In this document: in pieces, positions 16,479 through 24,683 of the stretch | How positions within the stretch are numbered: the first letter of the stretch is position 1 | How the letters are laid out: the number at the start of each line of letters is the position of its first letter | Source: Ancylomarina sp048268005 | Lineage (GTDB): Bacteria; Bacteroidota; Bacteroidia; Bacteroidales; Marinifilaceae | Direction: 5' to 3' | DNA: 64,000 nucleotides | Assembly (NCBI GenBank): GCA_048268005.1 | Contig: JBLWWJ010000002.1 | Location: forward strand, 1,240,001 to 1,304,000 | Position numbers and translations under genes: made by a program | Notes under the pieces: model-generated | Seen by the model: the letters and a program-made list of their open reading frames with translations, nothing else | Told to the model about the DNA's origin: nothing | Databases searched by the model: none

Positions 16479-16802
16479 TTCAGAATGAATTTATGAGATT
16501 GTTGTTTATTGATATCTCAAAAATAAAAAAAAATATACACTTTCTTGACTTTTGAGAAGAAATAATTCTGAACATTTCATAATAGTTTTGTTTAATAGTT
16601 GATGTGTAGATCTTTATTTAACCTCTTAATTAGCTTATTTTTTTAGAATGGTATTAATCTCAGTATAAACTGTGTTTTTTCTAATGATGTTGAAAATTTG
16701 GATTAAATGATATTTCGTGCATTCTAGCTTTTCTCTTGTACAATTAAATAAGCCGAAATGCTGTCTTTTCCATCAATCCACCTAAAAGAGGGAGGAGTAG
16801 CT

Positions 16803-16832
16803 TTGGCTGATTGAAAAAAATAGCTACATTTG
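16803..16832 (+). promoter_or_regulatory. distal promoter of nusB
   Basis: TTG (16803-16805), a 19-nt spacer and TACATTTG (16825-16832) match the Bacteroidota -33/-7 consensus. The leader to the nusB ATG would be about 120 nt. The rest of the 480-bp gap 16479-16958 shows no gene. Confidence 0.7.
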
Positions 16833-16875
16833 CAGCGAGTTTAAAAATAAGATTTGTTGAATAAATAGAGATGTG

Positions 16876-16907
16876 TTGCAAAAGACAATTCGTTTTTTGT
16901 AGTTTTG
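16876..16907 (+). promoter_or_regulatory. proximal promoter candidate of nusB
   Basis: TTG at 16876-16878 and TAGTTTTG at 16900-16907, with a slightly long 21-nt spacer. It would give a leader of about 45 nt. Confidence 0.45.
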
Positions 16908-16958
16908 TCGTCTGTTTTATTCATTGAATCAGAGTCATAAACAAAGTTCTTTAAAAGT

Positions 16959-17924
16959 ATGATTAGTAGAAGATTGCTGCGTGTAAAAGTGTTACAAATG
17001 CTTTACGCTTATTACAAGAATGATGATCGTTCATTAGCAAAAGCCGAAAAAGAGTTGTTTTTCAGTATTGGAAAAGCTTACGACTTATATCATTATTTAC
17101 TTCTACTACTTGTAGATGTTGCCTTTGTAGCCGAAAAGAAAATTGAAGCTGGTCGCAACAAATTGGTTCCTACACCTGTAGATATTCATCCCAACACCCG
17201 TTTTATTGAGAATAAAGTATTGAAGCAATTAGCTGAAAATGTTCAGTTAAATAACTATGTGGAAAACAATACAATCTCATGGGCAGATCAGGAAGGTTTT
17301 GTCAGAGGCTTATATAAGACGATTACAGAATCTGAGCTTTATAGTAAATACATGAATGCCGAAACCAATGATTTTGCAGCAGACAAAAAGTTGGTTGAGA
17401 AAATTTTCATGAACATTTTAGCAAAAGATGAGAACTTCTATGCTTTAATGGAAGATAAAAGCATTTACTGGAATGATGAAATTGAATTCATTTTAAGTAT
17501 GGTTGTTCGTACTATTAAACAGTTTAAAGCTGATGATAATGAGCACACCTCCCTGTTGTCCTTATTCAAGGATAGTGATGACGAAGAATTTGTTAGAGTT
17601 CTATTCAGAAAGACTATTTTGAAACATGAAGAGAATTTGAGCTTAATCAAGGACAATACAAAGAATTGGGATTTGGAGCGTATCGCTTTTATGGACATTC
17701 TAATTATGGAAATGTCACTTACTGAGATTCAGGAATTCAAAAGTATACCTGTAAAAGCTAGTTTCAATGAGTATCTTGAAATTGCTAAATATTACAGCAC
17801 AAGTAACTCAAGTACCTTTATTAATGGTTTGCTTGATAAAATGATAAAAGATCTTCAGAAAGAAGGGAAAATTAATAAGATGGGAAGAGGTTTGATTGAA
17901 GAATCGAAAGTCTTAAAATCATAA
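16959..17924 (+). CDS. nusB: transcription antitermination factor NusB (long form)
   Basis: A 321-residue NusB, about twice the E. coli length but normal for Bacteroidota. It opens with SRRLLRVKVLQMLYAYYKN; the long middle part is the phylum-specific extension. The canonical C-terminal helical domain (about 210-310) has NWDLERIAFMDILIMEMSLT and the conserved NEYLEIAKYYS segment. NusB with NusE binds boxA RNA and supports rRNA antitermination. It heads a same-strand run with mntP, a DUF1573 gene, yajC, ybbR and coaE. Confidence 0.95.
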   Translation: MISRRLLRVKVLQMLYAYYKNDDRSLAKAEKELFFSIGKAYDLYHYLLLLLVDVAFVAEKKIEAGRNKLVPTPVDIHPNTRFIENKVLKQLAENVQLNNYVENNTISWADQEGFVRGLYKTITESELYSKYMNAETNDFAADKKLVEKIFMNILAKDENFYALMEDKSIYWNDEIEFILSMVVRTIKQFKADDNEHTSLLSLFKDSDDEEFVRVLFRKTILKHEENLSLIKDNTKNWDLERIAFMDILIMEMSLTEIQEFKSIPVKASFNEYLEIAKYYSTSNSSTFINGLLDKMIKDLQKEGKINKMGRGLIEESKVLKS

Positions 17925-18093
17925 TATATGAGGGGAATTGCTAAAGCGGTTTCCCTCTTTTTCTTTATCGAATAAAGGATGTGTTTAGGTGGCCTGTGTT
18001 ATTGTTTGTACAAGACTTTAGTGCAGGCATAATTAATTCGGAGCTAGTCCTAATTCTCTTGCTTTTTTATACCATACTGTTTATTATACTATT

Positions 18094-18654
18094 ATGAGTT
18101 TTCTGGAAATTATTCTGATCGCCGTTAGTCTTGCAATGGATAGTTTTGCCGTTTCTATTACTGCAGGTTTAATTTTAAAGGAATTCAGTCCAAAGCATTT
18201 TTTTAGAATAGCTTTTTATATGGGACTTTTTCAGGCTATGATGCCGGTTGTTGGTTGGATGATTGGTGTTAGTTTTAAACACTATATTGTAAGTTTCGAT
18301 CATTGGATAGCATTTATTCTTCTTTTAGCCTTAGGAGGTAAGATGATTTATGATGATTTAAAATCTGAAGATGATTATAGTTGTTTCGATCCGCAAAAGC
18401 GACTTGTAGTAATGGGCTTAGCACTGGCTACAAGTATTGATGCTTTAGTTGTAGGTGTAAATTTTGCCTTTCTTAATATGTCGATAACGATGCCAATTTA
18501 TACGATTGGGATTACTTCTTTTGTTTTGTCGTTTATTGGTATCTTCATCGGATGTCAGGTAGGCACAAAATTAAAGTTGAAGTTTACCCTAATTGGAGGT
18601 GTGATTTTGATAGGTTTAGGTGCGAATATTCTACACGAACACTTGACGGTTTAA
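18094..18654 (+). CDS. mntP: manganese efflux pump MntP
   Basis: A 186-residue six-helix inner-membrane protein. Two copies of the MntP repeat are visible, each with a membrane-embedded acidic residue: AVSLAMDSFAVSITAG (Asp16) and ALATSIDALVVGVNFA. This family exports Mn(II). Length is normal. I looked for a yybP-ykoY type Mn riboswitch in the 169-bp gap upstream and did not see one. The gene is inserted between nusB and the DUF1573-yajC pair. Confidence 0.95.
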   Translation: MSFLEIILIAVSLAMDSFAVSITAGLILKEFSPKHFFRIAFYMGLFQAMMPVVGWMIGVSFKHYIVSFDHWIAFILLLALGGKMIYDDLKSEDDYSCFDPQKRLVVMGLALATSIDALVVGVNFAFLNMSITMPIYTIGITSFVLSFIGIFIGCQVGTKLKLKFTLIGGVILIGLGANILHEHLTV

Positions 18655-18746
18655 GTCGGATAAAAGATTTCGTTAAAAAAACTCAATTCCTTATTTTGTC
18701 AGCGAATTTTTGATTTAATTGCGCTTGATTTATAAAAAGTATAGAA

Positions 18747-19196
18747 ATGTCTCTTTTCAGTAAGAATAGCTTTGTTTTATTAATTGTTTTATCTTTTTTG
18801 CTGTCATGTCAGCAAGCTGCTAAACCTGAAGATAAATCTAAGAAGATAATTGCGAAAAGTAATGAAAAGTCTGAAGGCGAGCAATCTTATTCAAAATTTG
18901 CGTTTACTAAAGAAATACATAAATTTGGAGTAATTTCGGAAGGAGAAATTCTTGTATGTGAATTTTATTTTCGAAATGTTGGTAATGCAAACCTAATTAT
19001 TAAAACCATTGAAAGTTCTTGTGGTTGCACAGCCGTTAAATGGAAGAAGGAGCCCATAAAAGTAGGTGAAGAATCTAAAATAACGGTTGAGTTTGATTCC
19101 AAAGGGCGACATGGGAAGCAATATAAGGTGTTGACTATATTCGCCAATACAAAAAGAAAAGTGAAAGAACTTAAAATAACCGCTACCATTGAGTAG
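18747..19196 (+). CDS. DUF1573 lipoprotein
   Basis: A 149-residue lipoprotein: signal peptide with lipobox FLLSCQQ (Cys at about residue 21), a charged linker, then a DUF1573 Ig-like domain. The domain signatures are KEIHKFGVISEGE, FYFRNVGNANLIIKTIESSCGCTAV and the closing LTIFANT strand. DUF1573 domains resemble ASH/MSP-type beta-sandwiches and probably mediate protein contacts in the periplasm. The conserved position before yajC and ybbR is common in Bacteroidota; the function is unknown. Confidence 0.9.
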   Translation: MSLFSKNSFVLLIVLSFLLSCQQAAKPEDKSKKIIAKSNEKSEGEQSYSKFAFTKEIHKFGVISEGEILVCEFYFRNVGNANLIIKTIESSCGCTAVKWKKEPIKVGEESKITVEFDSKGRHGKQYKVLTIFANTKRKVKELKITATIE

Positions 19197-19239
19197 CATA
19201 CAGCTGAAAATTTAATTTATAATTTAATATTTATATCAA

Positions 19240-19560
19240 ATGCTTAATTTATTAAACATTGTGTTAATGACACAACCTCAGGAAGGACAGAATCCATTAA
19301 TGTCTTTTCTACCTTTAGTTTTAATCGTAGTTGTTTTTTATTTCTTTATGATTCGTCCTCAAATGAAGCGTCAGAAGGAGTTGAAGAAATTTCGTGACGA
19401 ATTGAAACAAGGCGATAAAGTTGTAACTACCGGAGGTATTTATGGTAAAATCATTGAGCTTCAAGAAACGACTATTATCATGGAAGTTGAAGGGAAATCT
19501 AGACTTAAAGTTGATAAGGTTGCGGTTATCAAGGACATGAGTGATGTCGCTCAGAAATAA
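19240..19560 (+). CDS. yajC: preprotein translocase subunit YajC
   Basis: A 106-residue YajC, the single-pass accessory subunit of SecDF. The membrane helix is at about 25-42 (LPLVLIVVVFYFFMIRPQMKR, read in pieces), followed by the KFRDELKQGDKVVTTGGIYGKI signature. The first 19 residues before the helix are slightly longer than usual; MTQPQEGQNPL (residue 4) would be an alternative start. A strong terminator follows, so ybbR may have its own promoter. Confidence 0.95.
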   Translation: MLNLLNIVLMTQPQEGQNPLMSFLPLVLIVVVFYFFMIRPQMKRQKELKKFRDELKQGDKVVTTGGIYGKIIELQETTIIMEVEGKSRLKVDKVAVIKDMSDVAQK

Positions 19561-19630
19561 GAGAAAAAGAATAGTGAATGATCACTATTGACATATTATA
19601 AAAATACAATTCTAGTATTTTTGTTAGCCT

Positions 19631-19668
19631 AAAAGCTATTACTTTGTAGAGTAATAGCTTTTTTTGCT
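19631..19668 (+). terminator. terminator after yajC
   Basis: A 12-bp perfect stem AAAAGCTATTAC/GTAATAGCTTTT with an 8-nt loop and a continuing T run. Confidence 0.92.
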
Positions 19669-19751
19669 TAAATTCAAGCTCTAATAGTTAGCATAAGGAA
19701 AGCTCAATAAACGAGTTTGTATGGTAGATTAACCTCTTAAACCACAAGATT

Positions 19752-20762
19752 TTGACTTTGTCCAATTTTCGAAAAATAAAAGACGTTTTTGATAAAGAAA
19801 ATATAAAAGCCAATAAGAAATTGGTGACTTATATGTTTTTTGTTGCATTGGCAACCATTTTTTGGTTTTTAAATGCCTTGAGTAAGGAATATACGACGAC
19901 TGTAAATTATCCAGTTACATATACTGATTTTCCATCAAAAAAAATATTGAGTAATGAGCTACCTCCAAGATTGAAACTGACGGTTCGTGCTTATGGATTC
20001 GATCTTTTGAGATATAAACTTAGCTTTTTTCAATCGCTCAATTTTCCTGTGAATGAGTACACCAATAATAAAATGGAAAAGATAGGAGAGAATCATTTTC
20101 TATTTTCGACGGATAGAATGACTAGTCAGGTGGCTACCCAGCTTTCTTCAGCCATTAGTGTAACACATATTTCGCCGGATACTATAAATTTTCAGTTTTC
20201 GTCTCTAATTGAAAAGAAAATACCGGTGCACCTTAATTCTAAATTGAAATTTGAACCTCAATTTCGTTTAGGTGGCGATGTTATTTTAAAACCAGATAGT
20301 ATATGGGTGATAGGTGCTCAGGCTATAGTTGATAGTGTGAATCAGATAGAAACTGAAACTTTAGAATTAAAGAAGCTGAATGAGACGAAAAGAAAGAAGC
20401 TTAGTTTGGTGAAAATAAAAGGCTTAGACTACGTTCAGAAAAAAGTGGAGGTGGAACTATTGGTTGAACGATTCACAGAGGCACAAAAGCAAGTTGGTCT
20501 CAAGGTCGTTAATTTACCTGATTCATTGTTTTTACGATTATTTCCTCACGAGGTTAAATTATCATATTTGGTGGGATTAAAAGATTATGAAACCATTTCA
20601 GCAGAGCAGTTTGAACTCGAAATTGATTATTCAACCATTGATTCAACAAGTAATAAATTAAAAGTTAATCTTAAAGGGACACCATTAAGTGTTTCCAATG
20701 TTAGTTTTTATCCAGAGGAAGTTGTTTATCTAGTCGAGAAGAGAAACTCAGGAAATGAATAG
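19752..20762 (+). CDS. YbbR-like domain protein
   Basis: A 336-residue protein with one N-terminal membrane anchor (about 27-45, TYMFFVALATIFWFL) and an extracytoplasmic body with YbbR-type repeats (YTTTVNYPVTYTDFP, PVHLNSKLKFEPQF, VGLKVVNLPDSL). In Firmicutes YbbR (CdaR) regulates the c-di-AMP cyclase CdaA; here no cdaA is adjacent. The proposed start is a TTG at 19752, because the first ATG would begin inside the membrane helix. It lies 58 bp upstream of coaE, a pair conserved in Bacteroidota. Confidence 0.85.
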   Translation: MTLSNFRKIKDVFDKENIKANKKLVTYMFFVALATIFWFLNALSKEYTTTVNYPVTYTDFPSKKILSNELPPRLKLTVRAYGFDLLRYKLSFFQSLNFPVNEYTNNKMEKIGENHFLFSTDRMTSQVATQLSSAISVTHISPDTINFQFSSLIEKKIPVHLNSKLKFEPQFRLGGDVILKPDSIWVIGAQAIVDSVNQIETETLELKKLNETKRKKLSLVKIKGLDYVQKKVEVELLVERFTEAQKQVGLKVVNLPDSLFLRLFPHEVKLSYLVGLKDYETISAEQFELEIDYSTIDSTSNKLKVNLKGTPLSVSNVSFYPEEVVYLVEKRNSGNE

Positions 20763-20819
20763 AGTGAATTTTCTTTTATAGTGTATTAATAGTTGAATTA
20801 TCACAAAATCACAAATTTG

Positions 20820-21413
20820 ATGAGTAAGCCTTTGAGCATTGGATTAACCGGGGGAATAGGGAGTGGAAAATCACTTGTTGCCGACTTTTTTAAGCTTTTG
20901 GGGATTCCTGTTTATATTTCTGATTGGGAAGCTAAGAACCTGATGCAGACCAATAATTCTATACGCAATGATTTGATTAAGGCCTTTGGAAGTAGGGTGT
21001 ATTTCGAATCGGGAGAACTGAATCGAACTGAGCTGGCTAAAATCATATTCAATAATAAAGAAGCTCTGAAAAAAGTGAATGCTATTGTCCATCCAGAGGT
21101 TAGGTTACATTACAAAGAGTGGTGTGTGAAACATTCTGACTCCTCATACGTTATACAAGAATCGGCAATTTTATTTGACACAGGACTTTATAAGAATTTT
21201 GACAAAATTATTACAGTTACGGCTGATAAAGATATTCGTATCAATAGAGTCGTAGAACGAGATTCTTGTACGAAAGAATCTGTCTTGGAAAGAATGAGTA
21301 AACAAATTTCAGAGGAAGAAAAAATTACTAAATCTGACTTTGTGATCTATAATAATAATGAACTCATTATTCCCCAAATACTAAGGATTCATGATCAGCT
21401 TTTGAAGTTTTGA
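20820..21413 (+). CDS. coaE: dephospho-CoA kinase
   Basis: A 197-residue CoaE, last step of coenzyme A synthesis (dephospho-CoA + ATP). The P-loop GLTGGIGSGKS is at residues 8-18; the DWEAKNL and LNRTELAKIIF segments and the VHPEVRLHY motif are present. The ATG at 20820 is preferred over an in-frame TTG at 20793, because it places the P-loop at the usual distance from the N terminus. Length is normal. Confidence 0.95.
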   Translation: MSKPLSIGLTGGIGSGKSLVADFFKLLGIPVYISDWEAKNLMQTNNSIRNDLIKAFGSRVYFESGELNRTELAKIIFNNKEALKKVNAIVHPEVRLHYKEWCVKHSDSSYVIQESAILFDTGLYKNFDKIITVTADKDIRINRVVERDSCTKESVLERMSKQISEEEKITKSDFVIYNNNELIIPQILRIHDQLLKF

Positions 21414-21589
21414 TTGTGAGTTTGTGTCGTTTAAAATAACTTATAATTTGGCGTTAAACTTTGTTAAGCCCTGAATTATTTTTAATGGAAAAGCAGGTAT
21501 TTCCCACTTCTTTTGTTTCTTTGTTTTTACGATTGTTTTAAGCATTATTCTTTGGTAATCGAATAGTAAGAATATTCAAGTTAATAAAT

Positions 21590-22309
21590 ATGGCAAAATT
21601 TGGAAAATGGATCGCTGGCGGTCTTGGATGGGCGTTTTTAGGTCCAATTGGCGGTGTGTTAGGTTATTTTGTTGGATCAGCTTTCGATTCAGTAGACATG
21701 AAAGCGACAACGGGTAGACCAGGAACAACGCAAGGCGATTTTTTAATGAGTTTATTGGTACTGGTTGCGGCTGTGATGAAAGCTGATGGTAAAGTTCTTA
21801 AATCAGAATTAGACTATGTGAAAGCCTATTTGATTAAGAGCTTCGGTACTGAAAAAACGGGTGAAGCATTGACTTTATTGCGAGATATATTAAATCGTGA
21901 TATTCCTGTAGATCAGGTTTGTACGCAGATTAGCCAACAGCTGGATTATTCATCACGATTACAACTCTTACATTTTCTATTTGGTATTGCTCAGGCAGAT
22001 GGATCAATTGCGGATTCAGAGCTTAAAATGATTGAGCGTATTTACTACCATATGGGTGTAAGGTCAGCAGATTATAATTCAATTAAGTCAATGTTTATCC
22101 AGGAAAATGGATGGGCTTATCAAGTCCTCGAAATTGAAAAAACGGCGACTGATGATGAGATTAAGAAAGCTTACAAAAAAATGGCAGTGAAATATCATCC
22201 GGATAAGGTGAGTTATTTGGGTGAAGATGTTCAGAATGCTGCGAAAGAGAAATTTCAGAAAGTAAGTGAAGCTTACGAAAAAATAAAAAAAGAAAGAGCA
22301 TTTGCATAA
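21590..22309 (+). CDS. TerB-like and DnaJ domain protein (DjlA-like)
   Basis: A 239-residue protein. The glycine-rich hydrophobic N terminus (WIAGGLGWAFLGPIGGVLGY) may insert in or contact the membrane. A TerB/DjlA-type helical domain follows (about 50-160, with acidic motifs MKADGKVLKSE and AQADGSIADSE). A C-terminal J domain (about 172-239) carries the HPD motif (KYHPDKV, near residue 203) that stimulates DnaK. The order matches DjlA-like co-chaperones. The client proteins are unknown. Confidence 0.92.
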   Translation: MAKFGKWIAGGLGWAFLGPIGGVLGYFVGSAFDSVDMKATTGRPGTTQGDFLMSLLVLVAAVMKADGKVLKSELDYVKAYLIKSFGTEKTGEALTLLRDILNRDIPVDQVCTQISQQLDYSSRLQLLHFLFGIAQADGSIADSELKMIERIYYHMGVRSADYNSIKSMFIQENGWAYQVLEIEKTATDDEIKKAYKKMAVKYHPDKVSYLGEDVQNAAKEKFQKVSEAYEKIKKERAFA

Positions 22310-22401
22310 TTTGAAGGTTAAGGATTAAAAAACACTAGTAATTAGTTTTTTTTAATCATCTGGAATTTTATTTTTGTGCTTCCAACTAAAAAAATGACAA
22401 T

Positions 22402-22818
22402 ATGTTGAAAGGAATATTAGCTATATCAGGACAGACTGGTCTGTTTAAATTAGTTTCAAACTCAAAAAGTGGTTTTATCGTTGAGTCTTTAATCGATAAG
22501 AAACGTATGCCTGCGCATGCAACTTCAAAAATTTCTGCTTTAGAGGATATCGCAATCTTTACAGAAGAAGGAGATGTTCAATTACAAGAGGTAATTAAGA
22601 ATATCAAGGAAAAAGAAAATGGTGGACAGGCTATCAGTCACAAGTCTTCGGGGAACGAGTTGAAGGCTTATATGAGAGAGATTCTACCTAACTATGATGA
22701 AGATCGTGTTTATGTTTCTGATATGAAAAAAATCTTTCAGTGGTATAATATTCTTCAGGAAAACGATATGTTGAATGAAGTTGAAGCTGAGGAAGAAGAA
22801 ACTTCAGGGGAAGAATAG
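22402..22818 (+). CDS. DUF5606 protein
   Basis: A 138-residue cytoplasmic protein conserved in Bacteroidota: MLKGILAISGQTGLFKLV is the family opening, followed by RMPAHATSKISALEDIAIFT and a C-terminal helical part (LKAYMREILPNYDEDRVYVSDMKK, read in pieces). The tail is acidic (EAEEEETSGEE). The function is not known. It ends at a large palindromic terminator shared with the convergent cupin gene. Confidence 0.9.
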   Translation: MLKGILAISGQTGLFKLVSNSKSGFIVESLIDKKRMPAHATSKISALEDIAIFTEEGDVQLQEVIKNIKEKENGGQAISHKSSGNELKAYMREILPNYDEDRVYVSDMKKIFQWYNILQENDMLNEVEAEEEETSGEE

Positions 22819-22834
22819 AGCATCTACTCTAAAG

Positions 22835-22880
22835 AAATCAAGAGGGGCTGTCAAATTAATTTGACAGCCCCTCTTGATTT
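22835..22880. terminator. bidirectional terminator: 46-bp perfect palindrome
   Basis: The 46 bases read identically on both strands (arms beginning AAATCAAGAGGGGCTGTCAA, centre AATTAATT). There is no unpaired loop in the DNA symmetry; the RNA hairpin would open at the central AT bases. It sits between the convergent DUF5606 and cupin genes and ends in T-rich sequence both ways. Confidence 0.9.
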
Positions 22881-22893
22881 AAATTAGATCTAT

Positions 22894-23196
22894 TTATTCA
22901 AAACAGTTTCGCGAGATTATAAATTTAGAATCCTCAAGAGCATTAAGAGCATGCAACTCACCCTCTGAGAAAGAAAAGAAATCATCCGTTTCAACTATCG
23001 TTTTTTGTCCTGAAATTTCAAATTCGATCTTTCCGGAAATGAGATACAATCCTGCATTGGCAGGAGCTGGCTGTGCAGGAATAAGCATCCCTTTTTCTAC
23101 AGCTACAATTAAAGATTCAAATTGACCATTCCTGTAAATCTGTTTTTTATCAATACCAGCCGTTTTAACTTCCTGAGATAGTTTGTGAATGAACAT
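22894..23196 (-). CDS. small cupin-domain protein
   Basis: A 100-residue single-domain cupin. The beta-barrel pattern shows LIPAQPAPANAGLYLISGKIEFE, then DDFFSFSEGELHALNALEDSKF; the His in GELHAL is the only clear metal-ligand candidate, and the first HxH motif is absent. It is therefore unlikely to be a standard metalloenzyme cupin and may be a small binding protein. It is a single gene. Confidence 0.78.
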   Translation of the reverse strand: MFIHKLSQEVKTAGIDKKQIYRNGQFESLIVAVEKGMLIPAQPAPANAGLYLISGKIEFEISGQKTIVETDDFFSFSEGELHALNALEDSKFIISRNCFE

Positions 23197-23274
23197 GGGG
23201 TGTTTTTTTATAGTTTAAAATGAATTGTCATTTTAAAATGGATTAGGATTTATTATTTTTATGTGACTAAAATA

Positions 23275-23745
23275 ATGAAAGCAATGCCAAATAAAAATTT
23301 AATTCGGATATCAATAGCCTTATTGTTAGGTGTATCATCGTGTGGGAAATCAACTTCCTTAATTGATGAATGCAATAAGGTACTTGAAACGGATAGGGCT
23401 TTTTCAGCTTATTCTCAAAAGCATGGAATGGCGGAGTCATTCTATAAGTTTGCCGATCCAAAGGCAGTAATGCTTCGTGATAACTCTTATCCAATTGTGG
23501 GGAGTGTGAATATTCGGGCCCTTTTTGATAAAAAGGAACTTGCTGGAAATACATTAATTTGGGAACCCGAGTTTGTTGATGTTGCTACTTCGAAAGATAT
23601 GGCTTACACTTATGGTTATTATAAGTATATAACTCAAGATTCAACCTACAGAGGTTCTTATATTTCTATATGGAAAAAAAATAATAGTGGTAATTGGAAA
23701 TATGTTTTCGATGCCGGAACAAGTGGGCTTGGTAATAGAAAATAA
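23275..23745 (+). CDS. DUF4440 / SnoaL-like lipoprotein
   Basis: A 156-residue protein (from the ATG at 23275) with a lipoprotein signal peptide (ISIALLLGVSSC). The body is an NTF2-like fold of the DUF4440 type: LETDRAFSAYSQKHGMAESF, then YPIVGSVNIRALF and a C-terminal SIWKKNNSGNWKYVFDAG. These domains bind small molecules or act as isomerases; no catalytic residues can be assigned. GTG at 23263 and ATG at 23284 are other in-frame starts. Confidence 0.8.
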   Translation: MKAMPNKNLIRISIALLLGVSSCGKSTSLIDECNKVLETDRAFSAYSQKHGMAESFYKFADPKAVMLRDNSYPIVGSVNIRALFDKKELAGNTLIWEPEFVDVATSKDMAYTYGYYKYITQDSTYRGSYISIWKKNNSGNWKYVFDAGTSGLGNRK

Positions 23746-23838
23746 AGCTTGAAATGAGCTCTAAATTTAAGTGAATTAATTTTAAACTGTTTTTTTTTGA
23801 AAATAATTGATGCATAATTATTATATTACATCAAATTA

Positions 23839-23850
23839 GGTAAATTTACC
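23839..23850. promoter_or_regulatory. 12-bp perfect palindrome upstream of the cold shock gene
   Basis: GGTAAATTTACC lies 28 bp before the csp start codon. Its core TAAATTTA is close to a -7 box (TAnnTTTG), so it may be promoter, operator or both. No -33 TTG is at the right distance. Confidence 0.35.
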
Positions 23851-23878
23851 ACGCTATTAATAACAAAAAATTGAAGTA

Positions 23879-24070
23879 ATGCCACAAGGTACCGTAAAAT
23901 TCTTTAATGAAACTAAAGGTTTTGGTTTTATTAAAAACAATGAGACAGACGAAGACATCTTTGTACACGTAACAGGATTAATTGACAAAATTGATCAGGG
24001 TGACGTAGTCACTTTCGATGTTGTTGAAGGAAAAAAAGGAATGAATGCCGTTAATGTAAAAATGGACTAA
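23879..24070 (+). CDS. cold shock domain protein (CspA family)
   Basis: A 63-residue single cold-shock domain: GTVKFFNETKGFGFIKN contains RNP1 (KGFGFI), and DIFVHVTGL is RNP2. Csp proteins bind single-stranded RNA and DNA and melt RNA structure. The length is minimal but complete. A terminator hairpin follows. Confidence 0.96.
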   Translation: MPQGTVKFFNETKGFGFIKNNETDEDIFVHVTGLIDKIDQGDVVTFDVVEGKKGMNAVNVKMD

Positions 24071-24094
24071 TTCTCTTAAAAGAATTTTCTTTCT

Positions 24095-24121
24095 AAAGCT
24101 CAATGTGAATTGGGCTTTTTT
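24095..24121 (+). terminator. terminator after the cold shock gene
   Basis: Stem AAGCTCAAT/ATTGGGCTT (one G-U pair), with a short GTGA loop and a T run. Confidence 0.85.
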
Positions 24122-24260
24122 CATGCCCTTTAGTTTGATGTAAGCCAGGTGTTTTCTGATAGGATAATCCATATCTATCAAATTACGAATCGTATATTCT
24201 TTCCTAAAATCAATCTGCATTCAAGTTTTTCATCTCTGTCTATTATCTTATATTTGCTAT

Positions 24261-24683
24261 ATGATTAACAAAGAAGAAAAACTCCTACATCTAAATAAGA
24301 TCTGTTCCGATACTTTGATGGAACATTTAGGGATTCAATATACCGAAATTGGTGATGACTATTTAGTTGCAGAAATGCCTGTAACATCTAAGCACTACCA
24401 ACCCATGCGAATTTTACATGGTGGAGCCACTTTAGCTTTAGCTGAATCAGTAGGATCCGCTCTTTCAGTTGTCAATATTGATTTAAATCGATTTGACGTG
24501 AAAGGCATGGAGATAAATGCCAACCATATTCGAAGCATAAAAAAGGGAACCTTAAAGGCTACTGCTAAGTTTATACATAGGGGGGGGACTAGTCATATCG
24601 TTGAAATAAATATCTGCAACGAACAAGATAAACTCATTTCAATTTGTCGATTGACAAATGTCGTGTTAAAAAAACAGATATGA
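24261..24683 (+). CDS. menI: hotdog thioesterase, probable 1,4-dihydroxy-2-naphthoyl-CoA hydrolase
   Basis: A 140-residue PaaI/YdiI-type hotdog thioesterase: ICSDTLMEHLGIQYTEIGDDY, LHGGATLALAESVGSALS (active-site helix) and a closing HIVEINICNEQ strand pair. It is the first gene of a menaquinone cluster and overlaps menF by 4 bp (ATGA), so hydrolysis of DHNA-CoA (MenI) is the best role; the symbol rests on context. A TATATTTG box ends only 4 nt before its ATG, so the transcript may be nearly leaderless. Confidence 0.82.
   Translation: MINKEEKLLHLNKICSDTLMEHLGIQYTEIGDDYLVAEMPVTSKHYQPMRILHGGATLALAESVGSALSVVNIDLNRFDVKGMEINANHIRSIKKGTLKATAKFIHRGGTSHIVEINICNEQDKLISICRLTNVVLKKQI

Noticed and set aside
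16786..16812. GGAGGAGTAGC-like string resembling a yybP-ykoY manganese riboswitch core
   Set aside because: The other conserved arms are missing and the next gene is nusB, while mntP is over 1 kb away with nothing similar in its own leader.
23978..24220. 80-codon minus-strand frame across the cold shock gene
   Set aside because: It is antisense to csp and its terminator; composition is that of a shadow frame.
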